Origin: Rotaria macrura
Lineage: Eukaryota; Rotifera; Eurotatoria; Philodinida; Philodinidae
NCBI GenBank assembly: GCA_900239685.1
Contig: OENT01000486.1
Span: forward strand, 44,204-108,203
DNA length: 64,000 bases
Direction of reading: 5' to 3'
Shown here: positions 39,801-52,132 of the stretch, piece after piece
How the letters are laid out: every line of letters begins with the position of its first letter
Numbering within the stretch: position 1 is the first letter of the stretch
Notes under the pieces: model-generated
Seen by the model: the letters and a program-made list of their open reading frames with translations, nothing else
The model's database searches: none
What the model was told of the DNA's origin: nothing
Translations under genes and position numbers: made by a program

Positions 39801-41900
39801 CCTTGCAGTGTTTTCCAATCAAATCTACACACATATCCTGCTGAGAATAACGAATTGTTGATAGCCTCTCCCTTGCTCTCAAGGCTCTTTACTATCGATT
39901 CAATAATAAAACACTTGTCAAATAACGAACGACACTAAGGAAGTATAAGGAGAGATAAACCTGTCTTCTCAACTGTATTAAAAAAAGAAAAAGTGCAGAG
40001 ACTGACATAAATGATAAAGTACAAGGTTGATGGACAAATCATGACATTATTACTTAATTTTATGGACTTTCACTCTCTAATATCTTTCACACGTGATTCC
40101 ACTGTGCATTGATTTCTTTGCACAGTTACATGTTTACTTTGACTTCTTTTTTAGCACCTTTTATAGTTACTAGACAATCGAAAAATGAATCATCAAATAT
40201 TGGCACCTTAGACATATTGAGCATGTGTCGACAGAGTTCATTCGACAAAGTTTTGTACATAGATCTATTCAAACAATTATTTCAATTAAACTATTCATCT
40301 AATTGAACATAAAATATAAATAGCATAATAGACAAGATATACCTTTTTTTTATCTCGTTGTCCATCTGTCCAATATAGTTTCTAGAAGAGACATGATTCC
40401 ATCTCTTCAATTGCTCCCGCTGCTATGTTCAGAATGTTTTTATCGCTGTTGGAAACTATGAGAAATATGTATTCCAATCATAGAGTAAATTAACATTCAC
40501 ATTTGTGCATACAGTGAATGTGTTTTAAAGATCAAACATTCAGCTTTGAAAAGGTGAAAGAAATCGACAGAAAGACAGTATTATTTCGTGCTACATGCAA
40601 CCAAAATGAACATTAGTAGCATCATAAGTTTAAAAGTCTATGAGAAGACTTTTTTGAATTACATACATATTAATAGAATAAAACAAAAGAAGTTCAAGGA
40701 CATATACATCGAATACGAATTATGATTTATATATACGATCATTATTTAAGTGACAACGATAAGAAGATCAATGGGCACCGAAACAAGAATAGTAAATATG
40801 TCATACAATAATCCCATATGATAGAACAAGTCATGCACAATTTATATTGCTTCTTCTTGATTTAAATATTGACGAAACGTATGAAAGTACGAAGTGAAAC
40901 AAAATCTTCATGTATTTTTATATTTTATTCAGCAATAGAAAACGAATCATATTCTATTGCATGAATAAATTATTGTATTACGAATTTGTGAAAATGATTG
41001 TCGCTACGGAGTCACAGATAAAAAGAAACAGACATTCCATTGTTCTATTATGTAATAGAAGATGAAAAATCGATAATTGTTTTGACATAATAAAAAGCTA
41101 GTTCGTTCTTTTCAACTGAATTGTTGATATCTGTTTTTTGCCATACAGATATCTATTCTTATTGACAATGAATATTACTTGTTTAATCTTCGGACAGTTT
41201 CTTTTCTTTGTATCAGACATAATCGATCATCGAAGATTCTTCTTTTAGTCATGACATGTTTATACACAACATGCTGACAAATGCAATATCGTAATAAATT
41301 TTCAAATTTTTGAACTAGACAAATTTCATGAAATCGTTCTTTAATAAACTAATACTTGCATGGTACTATGAAGAATTTATGATTTTTCGTAGACTCCCAT
41401 GGAACTGTGTATCAATTTTTGAGTAGTATACTACATGAATATTTGATATTACGAACAAATTCTTGTTTTACGAATAGATTTATTTTTGAATTTATCACCA
41501 TAAGTTGTTACGAATCATTGTCTTTTTATTTTCCTCAGAGTGCTATTCGAAACTTTTATGCTAACTGACTAATTTGCGCACAGCAGAGAAACGCTATTTA
41601 CAGAGGTGGCCACTGCTAGAAATTCATTTACTTTTCCTGTATGATGAGCGATAGTTAAAGTATTCGTCCTTCGATATGAATTAGGAAACTTAAATATCAA
41701 CACTTATTACGAACTCATGTGGAAATCTGAATACTTCTCAAACCTATTTTATAAGCCACGTAGAAAAGATTCTTCTAGGATCTGAAAATGGCGGGTGAAA
41801 GAAAGTATTGAAGTCAGATCAACACAATTGTGTGCCGATCCTCAAAGGTAGTGTTTGAAATGACAGCAAGAAACACAGGACAATAAAGAGAGACGCCGAC
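36842..41900. other. Intergenic region upstream of the cadherin gene
   Basis: About 5 kb of AT-rich DNA. Short frames occur on both strands (for example 36983-37261 and 38816-39007 plus), but none has a motif, consistent composition or splice partners. The untranslated first exon and promoter of the cadherin gene should lie in its first part, but I could not place them. Confidence 0.5.
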
Positions 41901-41906
41901 CTATGG

Positions 41907-42542
41907 ATGCTCGATATCAGTGGAATCAGTGCCAGCAGAGATTTTCTTGGCGTGTTCTTGCAGCCAGAAATTATGTTGCTCCTGGTAGTTATCTTGTCAG
42001 AACGGATACTGCGTCGACACTCTGACGGTTTACATTTGAAAAGTGAGATCACGTCTGGGAGAAAACGTGCAAACAATCAGTGTTGTCCCCATGAATTCAT
42101 CGAACTTTCTGAGGCTTTGACGTATCCAGATAAAATCAACTTTCTTCCTCGAGGAGCGGCTATGTAAGGCAGACGTGAAGTGAAATTGACTGCTTTCGAG
42201 TTAACCGATAGATCTATCATCGGGTGCAATATGTTCCAGCTCTATATCTTGGACTCGGTTTTGCCTTGATACGAAAAGATGGGCGATGTTGGAAGTGATC
42301 GTTGTAATCAAACAATATTAAAAACGACGGGAAATCTTATGATGAGAATCGATTCGTCTGCTGTCGTCTTCAAGACGATGCACGAAGTGGAACAAGAGGA
42401 GATTCGTCAATCTAAGGGACATAAAAGAGCAGCACCTTTAGTCCGTATGATTTTTGATATCGAAGATCAAAAGCGTGGTCAGCGCCGATATCTACTTCCA
42501 AGAGCGAGTGAAACTGCAGCGGTGTTCATGAGGGGAAAATGA
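41907..42542 (+). mobile_element. Helitron-like replicase fragments
   Basis: The stretch is richer in G and C than its surroundings. Around 42225-42270 the frame reads NMFQLYILDS, resembling the FxQLYIxD segment found before the Rep domain in Helitron proteins. In the same frame after one stop, 42279-42542 reads an acidic helical piece and then RRYLLPRASETAAVF, resembling the RRYNxPTxxEVAxV segment of the same proteins. Stop codons at 42165 and 42268 break the frame and no Rep or helicase motif follows, so this is a relic. The match is from memory of the family pattern. Confidence 0.45.
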
Positions 42543-42992
42543 AGGGTGTGGGTGTTGATTTTTTTCGCATCACTTTCCGATACTCACAACCATTCTGCTT
42601 CCATAAGCTTGTATCATTTTCCTTTAATTTCTGATGGAAACTGACAGTACTTCATACATTCATGTTAAAATCGATAAAACTAAGAATCAAGTTAAAATTG
42701 ATCCGATTAATCGGAAAATAAATCACATCTAATACAAAAATAGATAACGGATGGTCAATTAGAAAAGGGAAAAATTCAACTAGAAACTTTTTAAATATGT
42801 TCAAAAATTATTTATTATGAATTTTAAAAAAATGAGTTGATTAATTATTATGAAGGACCTTTGTAGTTGAAAAATTAACACACGTTAATAATGCTGAATT
42901 GAAAAAATGTAAGAAAAAAAAGAATTGAACACAAACTTATTCGTAGACGAAATAGTTCAAAGATAAATGTGTGGACAAGTATTTTACCATCT
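42543..42992. other. Spacer between the Helitron relic and the beta-helix gene
   Basis: AT-rich sequence with no gene seen. It contains the presumed 3' end of the beta-helix gene, whose polyadenylation signal I could not place with confidence. Confidence 0.5.
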
Positions 42993-45107
42993 TTATTCAT
43001 GTGCAAGTTTTCCGTTAATGACCGTGGCATGAATTTCCTGTTTGGTAGCCTTCTGAAATGCGCTCAATCCGTTATATTCGTTATTGCCCCATTGAAAAAT
43101 GAGGCTACTTGCCGTTGCTTTAGATCCATTTGGATAGTAAACTTGGCGGTCGAATATGTTCTTCAAACCACCAATCTGATCTACACTGAGAATAATATTT
43201 TTTATATTTGGTTTGACAATATTGGAGTAGAAAGTATTGTTGGAGGCATAAGAGACAGCGATTTCTCCAGTTCCCATAAACATGGCATCATTATGTTCGA
43301 GTCGATTAGCTTCAAATGAGCAATCAATAACACGTCCCCGGCTATGAAAAAAAGCAATATTTTCTTCAATGTTACAGATAGTATATAATATGAATTACTT
43401 CACGTCGTATCCACCAAAGACAAGGCCACTTTTGTCATTGTCATGAAGATAATTTTTTCGCACAACCATTTTCGATGCAATTCGACCCTGATTTTCTGCT
43501 CCGATTTCGATTCCAGCATCCGAATGATGGACTTCATTCATTTCTATGGTAATATTGGATCCTCCATCTACATAGATACCTGCTGCACTTGAATCATACG
43601 ATGAATGAATGTTCCAAACTGTATTATTTGCACATAAACCAGAACGCGCACCAAGAGCTCCCATGCCGCTTTCTCCACCTATTTGACGGAAGAATCAAAT
43701 CTTTTATAAATCTAATTTACACAAGAAAGAACACGCTACTGGTTTACTCCGTTTTATATGCTACTCATTAGAAAATTTGTGACATAATCAGGCAAATTTT
43801 TCAATAGGAATCGGTGAAAACAAGTGATTGATTGATGGGAAACTTTACTCATATAAAATTTTAGTGCCGAACATTATTCGAGTTCATACCAATAAAATCG
43901 ATACCGATATTGTTCATATTGTAGACGAGGTTGTTCGTAATTTGAAATTGTTCGATATTACCATTGAGAGTGAGAGACTCACTCCAAGCCGGTTGACAAT
44001 CATGCAATGTACAATTGTTAATAATCAAATTGCTACGACTCGTTGTCTGATCACGATTATAAACTGTGATTCCCATAGCACCACCTGCTTGTCCTCCACC
44101 GCGTATGTTGTGAATAAGTAAGTTGCGAAGCTCTTCAAACGAAAGAAAACTTCGTCACTTTTCTATAGAACGGAACTTACTCTCAAAAAAATCTCGATAT
44201 TTGTTTTAAAGAGAGATAATGTTATTTATTTATTATTTGAAAGATACGAATTTGGCAATGTTGAGAGAAACGATAATTGAACGAATCGTTTATATTGCTG
44301 GATCATCCGAGGATATTAATTTATAGTTTTAGCAATATTTATGTTAAGAAGCAAACGTTTTCACTATTGACTTTTAGTTCTTGTGGAATATTGAACTCTT
44401 TTGTTGCAAAGCATTATACGTGATGTGAATCGATTTCACTCAAAATATATTGAATTTCTATATTCATAGTTAGTATTAGTACATGTCTATTTGCAGTTTT
44501 TTAGAATCTTAAATACTTCTCAATACGTAGTTGTATTATGAGCACTTGTAAATGTGAAAGAAAAAATTCTTACCAACATGTGTGCCGCCACCAACGATTC
44601 TCACTCCACTACATTCTGTACTTGCCAAATTGGTCAATTCAAGATTGATAAAACGTAAATAGCTTTTGTTCTCCATATAGATTAAATTCAGTGTTCCATC
44701 GGAGGACGGAACGGAGGCGTTTAGACCGGAGATAATCGGTCGAATATTTGGCATCAAACTAGTGAATGTAATTGATCCATCTTTGACATTGCCTTGAACG
44801 AGTATTGTTACTGTTTCGTAGTATGTTCCAGGACCAATATAGACGGTAGAACCAGGTGTAGCCTGACTAGCTGCCTTTTTAATGGTACGCCATGCTTTTG
44901 ATTGACTTGTTCCCAAGTTTTTATTATTGCCAGATGTAGTAACATAGTACGATTGTGATGCTTCTATTAATTTCGATGGAAAAAATTAGTTTGATGAGAT
45001 ATAAAAGCAACTTAATTAAATATTTTTCTCAAAATGTTTCTACACTCACCTGCAGTGAACCATAACCAGATGATGTAGAGACAAGCGTGTACTAGTTTTG
45101 TACTCAT
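42993..45107 (-). CDS. Secreted right-handed parallel beta-helix protein (pectate-lyase-like fold)
   Basis: Five exons (45050-45107, 44574-44963, 43890-44132, 43399-43678, 42993-43341) join in phase and encode 439 aa. The first exon is a signal peptide (MSTKLVHACLYIIWLWFTA). The mature start YYVTTSGNNKNLGTSQSKAW, then TIKKAASQATPGSTVYIGPG with GTYYETV, is the typical opening of bacterial right-handed beta-helix proteins. Later stretches show the Asn/Gly/Ile ladder (NNTVWNIHSS, GIYVDGGSNITIEMNEV, HHSDAGIEIG, RKNYLHDNDKSG) expected of parallel coils. Members bind or cleave polysaccharides, but no catalytic triad can be assigned, so activity is unknown. The bacterial look combined with spliceosomal introns suggests an old horizontal acquisition. 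It lies between Helitron and hAT relics. Confidence 0.85.
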
Positions 45108-45664
45108 GATAAAGTAATAAGACTGAAATTTATGACATTTTAATATTTGTTTCTGTATTTTAATAGGTTTCTTTTCGTTTTATCGAATAAAATTTTGATT
45201 GCATCTGTGAAAAAATACAACATGTCATGCGCGGCTAATATTTTTGAAGTATACGTTTTTAACTAATCGTTAATACATCAGAATTACTAATACTAAATGG
45301 CAACGAAAACACCGGGTAGCACAGTAAAAGCAATAAATCAAAGTATTTTTTTGCACTTGTATTATTTTATACCGAATTCGATTGCTTTTTGGTGAAAACC
45401 TAACAAAGAGCATGTAATCCATCGTTTGATCGTCATCGAATGAATTGAGTTCTGTAATTAACTCGAATATAGGTATTGACATTGGTGTTGATGAGAGAGT
45501 ACGAACAAAAATACACACTTATTCCTACTCCAATTGACATCCACACTTGCTCGCATACATTCTCGTGGTGCACCTTCCTATAGTTTCCTTTCTTCTTTGA
45601 CTTCAGTTTATATTCGTCGATATTTACTTTCTTGTCTCTACACTAAGAGGACTGGATATTCTCT

Positions 45665-47086
45665 CAGTGGCGCACCTATAGAGGGATTGGGGGGATCGAT
45701 CTCCCCCCCCCCCCGCTCCAAAAAAAAATCATTGATAGTATATTTTTTCCTGTTATTAGCATCAGAGACAGAAATGAATAGAAAAATCTCAATTCGACCC
45801 CATTCGACTCATACATAGCAGAAGATCGCAGCATTGTTTATAAAGCATTTGTGAAGCTATGACAAGCATCATGTATCTCGATGGACGGTATTCTTTTCTT
45901 TTGCTTCTAAGTGTATTTCGCAAAGAATAATCATAATACAAAACCAGATGAGACAAGGAAAAATTAATTTCATAACAAAAAGGAGAGTGATTATGGGTGT
46001 ATCTAAAAGTTCTAACCAAGAGAAAGAACTGTCTTGTCTATTTTTCGAAATGCACTTCCAATCCACATGCACCCGCGTTTACTTGAATTTTCTGAGAATG
46101 CTGAAATCTTCCGATTATTGCAAACGTTTTAGTAACAATACCAAGGGTTTTTTTATCTATGGGCTGATTTTTGTCATGATTTGCAACTAGCATAGATCTT
46201 TTACGTTTTTGCAGCTTACTTTGGATTTCGAAGGATGCCAATGATTTTCTCCCAAGTTTTCGAAAATAATAATCACCATGGGAGCTGTTCTCTTGAATTC
46301 GTGTTACACAGAATTGGTCTGAAATTTTTAGTATACATATGGGATTTTAAAAGCAATAAAAATCTCAGCTTTCACCCACGGATTCTATCAGTACGAATCT
46401 GCAAGCGCACGTGTAGGTTGCTGAGCAATATTAAGGCTATACAAAAAAAAACTGCGGTGAAGTAGAAACGAACTATGGTAGAAACAGAATTATCGATCAC
46501 TGTTACTTCCGATTGAGTTAATAAAGAGAATGGTGTTTAATTTCGAGAAATCAAACCTCGAACTTCGTTGCATGATAATTTGTCCAGCAGCGATGAACTG
46601 CTACTCAGTGGTGGTATTGCAGCAAAGTGTTGAAACGACACAACATATAACTCGAAAAATATTTGAAAATGACAATCACTGCTGCGATTCGGAAGCGAAA
46701 CCGAATAGACACCTCGGATTCGGTTCGGTTCATTTCTGTATGCGATCCGATTCGGGTTGAGTCGAGTCAAATCAAATCATCCGACAATTCGATTCGTTTT
46801 TGGTCTCTGATAAAGACATTGATGAAAAATTGAATATCGATAGTATCATTGATGAATTCGCTACATCCAAACGTAAAATAAGTTTTACAAATTAATCTAC
46901 TTGAGTGTCTTCCCTAACAAATATTTATGTATTTTTTTAATTTTCATTTTGTAAATATCTGTTGACAAATAAAAACTATGAACCAGAAAAAATTCGAAAC
47001 TATTCATCGCAGACAAAGAATGTCATTAAATAAGATCGAAAAAGTTTGCCCCCCCTCCCCAAACAAAAATCCTGGTTGCGTGCCTG
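45665..47086. mobile_element. hAT-like DNA transposon with 8-bp target duplication
   Basis: The left end CAGTGGCGCACC and the right end, read inward, CAGGCACGCAACC form short imperfect inverted repeats of the CA-starting hAT type. They are flanked by TATTCTCT (45657-45664) and TATGCTCT (47087-47094), identical at seven of eight bases. Poly-C and poly-G tracts lie just inside both ends. The 1422-bp interior has no full transposase. A frame at 46809-46895 reads DIDEKLNIDSIIDEF and ends in a stop, and could be a C-terminal scrap. A cluster of GATTCGG/GGTTCGG repeats near 46690-46800 may be another subterminal region nested inside. Confidence 0.65.
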
Positions 47087-47698
47087 TATGCTCTCCTAAA
47101 ATTGAGAAATCGTTCCATTTACAGCAGAAATGGTACACCCTCATCCTGGCATGCGTCAATGTTCGAGTAGCTCAATAGATGACTCGGTCAGTATCAGTAG
47201 AATCAATAAATATTCTTGTTTTCAATTTGTATTATGGAGAGAATTTAATATATGCGCATAGAGTAATATAACTTCCGATTACGAAGAGAGAGAATTGAAT
47301 TGAGGGAGATGCCAAAAGAAGAGAATATGACGTCCATTTGATCAGATAGACATGAACTACTAAGACTCACGGAAGCAAAGAAACATGTACAATAAAAGAA
47401 ACAAGAAGACGACCATAAACATGGCGACACATTGTACTGTAACAGGGCTCTTCCACCAAAGGAAAAGGACAAGAGCTCCTGTGATTACACTTCAGGAGTT
47501 TATTGCTTGTTTGTTTTTCTGGGGTGTCGTTTTTCTTCTTCTTTTTAGTACAAGCAAAGACGCTTAACGTGAATTGAGGATCTATTTCACTATTCTATAA
47601 ATAAGCACTGAAAACGAGCTAAAATAGATGCACAAAATTTCAAAAATTTAAAGTTGAGACGGTGGTAAACGAATGATTAGATATCAGTAGTTCTATAT

Positions 47699-48140
47699 TT
47701 ATTGGTTATAAACGTCGGTGTTTTCAATTTCATAATTAAGAGAAGACAATTTCTTAACAATTTTATATGGACCATCTCGATTGTTTTGGTTGCATTTTAT
47801 TGCATACCATTCCATTTACCCATGGCGATAGCGAAGAGACTGTATAGTCATCCATACTAAATCACCTAGTTCAAATGCTAATGAACGATGATGAGCATTA
47901 TATTATGTACTTATGTTTGATAAGAAAGATCGAGAAGTTCACGTGTAGTTCTATAGGCAAGTAATAAATTATCAAGTAACTTGTTACGATAAACGCATAA
48001 TTCATCTGATGGTGGTAAATCGTCAGAAACCTCAGGAGGTGATCCAAAAAAATCTAGCGGTTAATTTCAATGGCGTTCAGACATTCAGATAGCTGATGAG
48101 TTATCTGTTGATTCAATTGGAACATGAGCCCTTCTTTTTG
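47699..48140 (-). mobile_element. Ty3/gypsy-type integrase C-terminal relic
   Basis: Read on the minus strand, fragments of an integrase C-terminus appear in order: LLLAYRTTRELLDLSY (about 47920-47980), then in a shifted frame FELGDLVWM and later GPYKIVKKLSSLNYEIEN near 47705-47760, ending at a stop at 47699. GDLVW and GPYKIVKKL are hallmarks of the region after the integrase core in Ty3/gypsy elements. A stop codon falls between these two motifs and a frameshift precedes them, so the copy is dead. No long terminal repeat was identified. Confidence 0.65.
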
Positions 48141-48144
48141 GAAT

Positions 48145-48640
48145 TTAGAGTCTATATTGGTATAAAGTTTTAGAAATCTTGAGATAAGTATTTATTTTAT
48201 CTTTTATGTTGAAATCCCAATTCTGAAGTGGACAAGCATGAAAAGCGCCACATAAATTTACATGAATTATACAAATATAATAATTAGAGTTTTTTTTCCA
48301 TAATTCATGTAATTGCAATGGTTTACCTTCATTCTTTAACAACATTTGTGTGTGTTGTTGATTGACCACGTTCGCATCGTTCATAATTCGATGGTGAATA
48401 TCTCCATCATTATCATCAGGTTTCATTTGAGATTCTTGATTAGGATCATAAACATAGCCGGGTACAGTTTAAGGTAAAATCATAGAAACATCTGCCAAAA
48501 CGCATCCGATTTCTGAAAATCATTTTTTGATATCAATCGATTTTAGTATAAGGCTCCAGGCTTCCCATGTAGGATGAGTTTATATGATTCTGAATTGAGC
48601 AGCAATGGCTGTCAGTTTGTTTCTTCGACCACGTTTTTGA
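48145..48640 (-). pseudogene. Unidentified decayed coding stretch
   Basis: A single frame runs from about 48640 down to 48145 with about three stop codons, otherwise reading like protein: RGRRNKLTAIAAQF, then EIGCVLADVSMILP, then TVPGYVYDPNQESQMKPDDN. The last part (48145-48426) is open from an ATG. It lies next to the gypsy relic and may be another part of the same element or a separate dead gene. No family is recognised. Confidence 0.3.
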
Positions 48641-48963
48641 GATCATGAGAAACCAGAAACTTACTACCACTTTTCTCCAAATATCTGATCTTTCAAAAAC
48701 GAATCAGGTATATACTTCCTGCCAAGACGGGAAAAGCATGACTCACTTGACTCCAAACATATTTTTGAGTCAACCTGAAGTCAACCTAGATTCAGGATGT
48801 ATTCAAAATGTAGTCAAGGTGGAGCATACACTTAAGGAGTCACGCTTTTTTCCCCTTGGGAAAAAACAAGTTTTTTCCACATGTTTACCACATGTAAAAG
48901 GGAAAAAGGCTGTCTAAAATAAGTTAATTGATGATTTGGAATACTTTTGTTGTAAAAGATTAT

Positions 48964-49130
48964 AGGCGAACCGGTTAACCGCCTTTTTTTAGCGGTAACC
49001 GCGGTATTAATCAAAAACGGTGGTTAACCGGGGTACATTTTCACCGCGATGGGAGTCGGTAGCCGATCTGGTAATACCACGGTTAACCGCCGATTTTCTT
49101 GCGGTTTTTATTACATGGGTTATAAACATG
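48964..49130. repeat. Inverted repeat with GGTTAACC palindromes (MITE-like)
   Basis: Three copies of the palindrome GGTTAACC (48973, 49022, 49081) lie within about 115 bp. The segment AGCGGTAACCGCGGTATTA (48991-49009) is repeated in inverted form near 49071-49093. GC content jumps compared with the flanks. Such motifs are typical of the subterminal parts of hAT-type MITEs. No clear target duplication was found, so the limits are approximate. Confidence 0.5.
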
Positions 49131-51941
49131 TTCTATCTCTCTACCAGTATTAGATTCTATTTATCCTTTTTTCTTTATTCACATTATTCCGTTTATATTT
49201 AGTCTCTGTTCTACTGTTCAATAAGTAATATTTTTATTTTATCTTCTCTGATTTTTAAAAACTTGTTGCGCTAACAATAAGAGTAACTTCTTTAAAATCA
49301 AATCATTAACGTTAAAGAGACCAATACTCGTGCAATAGATGTATCACCTAAATGAACACTAGTCGAATTCTTTAAATCTGACATTTGAATGTTCATGATT
49401 AATTCTAGATTCTACTGGAAAATAAAATTTCTACAAAATTTTATAATTGCACCCTAAACTACTTGCTGCTTCTAATGTTTTTTAATTCAATATCTACATT
49501 TCGTTTTTACTTGAATTTTTACAACTACCGTGACTACAGCAATTTTACTGGGTCATTTTCAAAACAAATTATTTTTCTAGTAAATCTCTCTTGTATTTTA
49601 ATGAGTACAGCTACGTGAAATTTTCTACGATTATTTAGGGCGTCGTGAAAAAATAAAATCCAAGTATTCATGATTCAAATCATTGTTTAACGATTTAATT
49701 TGAGTAAATAGATATGAAAAGGCCACATATGCGCTTTTAAAACATGAATAAAAGACTTCATATTGTTAAATGGCTATTAGTTTAGAAATACTGATGTGTT
49801 TTTTGAATCACCTGCGAGGTTTAAAATAGCTGTAGAGTCTTTTAATAGCAATACAGCAAATTTAAATACATGTAAGATGTTTGAATAGTCATGACAAATT
49901 TCAAGTAACTGTGGAATGATAAGACAGCTATTAATTTGTTTAAAAGTATCTTTTAATTAGTCATGCGAGTTTGGATATTTCACATTTCAGTGTTTCTTCG
50001 CACATAAAAATTATTTGTTGCCCTGTAATAGCTGAATTCCTTGTTCCTAAAAACTTTCTTAATTATTATGCTTCCATTTTCTGAAAAAGCAGGATTTTGA
50101 TGGTTTCTTACGCTTTTCGTATTTTTTTATTGATGCCAAGATCGCCCCTAACTTTTAGCAAACGAGATTTTTATTTTATCTTTAGATTATTCAAATAATT
50201 TATTACTTTATCTTGAAACATTCATATGGCAAGACCCTCATCAATCATGGAGGAAAAAACCTATTTCGGAGATGATCGTTAAAAATACAGCAATAAGATT
50301 ACAAACGAATATTGAAATATTCGATATTTTAAATACTCAAAAAATGATAATATTGACAACTTATGGAGGAAATATATAATTATCGACCTCATCTATCGGT
50401 TTTTTCATCATTAGACATTATGTCTCATTTTTGACAAGGTTCTTATTATACTGATTATTCCACTTCGGATCATCGTTCATGAAGTACCATTGTATTTAAG
50501 GTTATTATAGGCGCTATTGCTATATTCATATAACGTGCGTCATAAATACCTTTGCAAGGAGTGGAGTTTTATTTTTCAATAAAGAGCATAAAAAATAACA
50601 ATATTTTTCAATTTCTCATGAGTAATGTATAACAATAAATATATATAGGGATTAACTGACTACAAAATGATAGTATGTTACGTAGGACTATCATCTTAAT
50701 TGATAGTATGAGAAAAGCTTCCCATCCCATAACTGAGTTATTTGATGGAATAATTTTCACATTATCCAATTTACTATGTAAAAATAGCCTGTATATTCTA
50801 AACGAGTGATAGAAGATACCAGAAAGAACAGCCATAGAAATATGTGATGTGAAGGTTTATTCTATACTAGATGTTTCCTTCGAGAAACAAAAGTACACCA
50901 CTGCCTCTTGTTCGTCTTTTTTTAGTTATGGTTAATCACGAAAACGTGAAAGAGAAAAATACCAAAAGAGAAAAGGGAAAACACGGATAGGAAAAATGTC
51001 GAAAGAATGATGCCGAAAATAAATATTAACGTGGAAAATGGTCCAAAATTGTTTCAGAATATTTTGTCGGCTATAATTATAACGTAGTAATAAAAATAAA
51101 AACATAATTGCAAACAAAAAGAGAAAAAAATATAAAATCTCAATTTTTATTTTGTATTTCTAAATGATGCATCATCTAAGTATTCCATAGCATTATAAAT
51201 ACAGTTTCACAATAGCGTTCTTTCAAGATTGTCAATACGACGTTGAATTGCAATTATTTTGACTAGTTTAGGGTGTGAGTGTAGTTGCTGGCTTGGATAT
51301 GAGTATTCTATTAACAAACAACCATAGTCATTCCCATTCACACGTATATCGTACTTTCTCTTTGTCAGACTCGTTGAATGAATCGATATCTAGTATTAAT
51401 TATCAGTATTAGCAATGGTGAAAAATCTAGACTCCAAGATTAGAATCAAAGGAAAAGAAAGCATAAATTATCAGTATTTTCAGTTACTATTCACTGGACA
51501 TCACTATGTTTTGATTATTTCTAATTTCAAATTTTTTTCGACATTCATTCTTCTCGGTATTTTTTCAGCATTGTATAGATTGTTGTGTATTAAGCCAGTA
51601 TGGAATGTATTTTTAAAAGAAGGCTTAGACAGTATGGCAAGCTGGGCTACTCTGTTCTTGAAGTACGACTTTTGCAGCATTTGATACACTCTTTGGAGTA
51701 AAAAATTGACTTTATGTATATTAAGCGAAGGCCTTGTGAGGTTTCAAATTTGATGTAAAACGTTTTTTATCCTCCATTAGTTGATTTTGAGTCTATTGCT
51801 CAATTATTTTTCTATCTATTATAGCTACCTTTTTGGTTTTAAAGGAAGCGCCAAAACACATGCCTTCAGAAAACTCGAGAAAGCTATTACAAAAACTTAA
51901 AAACTGTTTTCATGCACATACTTAAAACCTATTATCGTAAA
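49131..51941. other. AT-rich region without genes
   Basis: No coding region, RNA or repeat that I can support. Several open frames exist on both strands but none has a motif or plausible composition. Confidence 0.5.
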
Positions 51942-52132
51942 TGGAAACCAGCAGATCAGATTTGTCATCCATCGTTACATCTACTAATCATATTGGTTTA
52001 CGAAAGCATCTTGCATAAAATAGTAAAATATTATTGAACGCTGATGCAGATGTTATTGCAGAAACTTATGGTCTATACGACTTGAACGAATACGCAAAAG
52101 AACATGCAAGAAATGTATATAATAATACGTAG
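51942..52132 (+). pseudogene. Short coding-like relic
   Basis: The frame at 52034-52132 reads ADADVIAETYGLYDLNEYAK followed by EHARNVYNN and a stop; a piece with one stop precedes it from about 51942. Composition is protein-like, but the fragment is short and unidentified. It may belong with the broken gene at 53235. Confidence 0.2.

Noticed and set aside
42969-43319. 116-codon plus-strand frame
   Set aside because: Antisense shadow of the last beta-helix exon, with no splice partner or motif.
45713-45730. Poly-C followed by poly-A as a retroposon tail or telomere repeat
   Set aside because: The tract lies just inside a hAT-like end with an 8-bp duplication; no telomeric repeat units are present.
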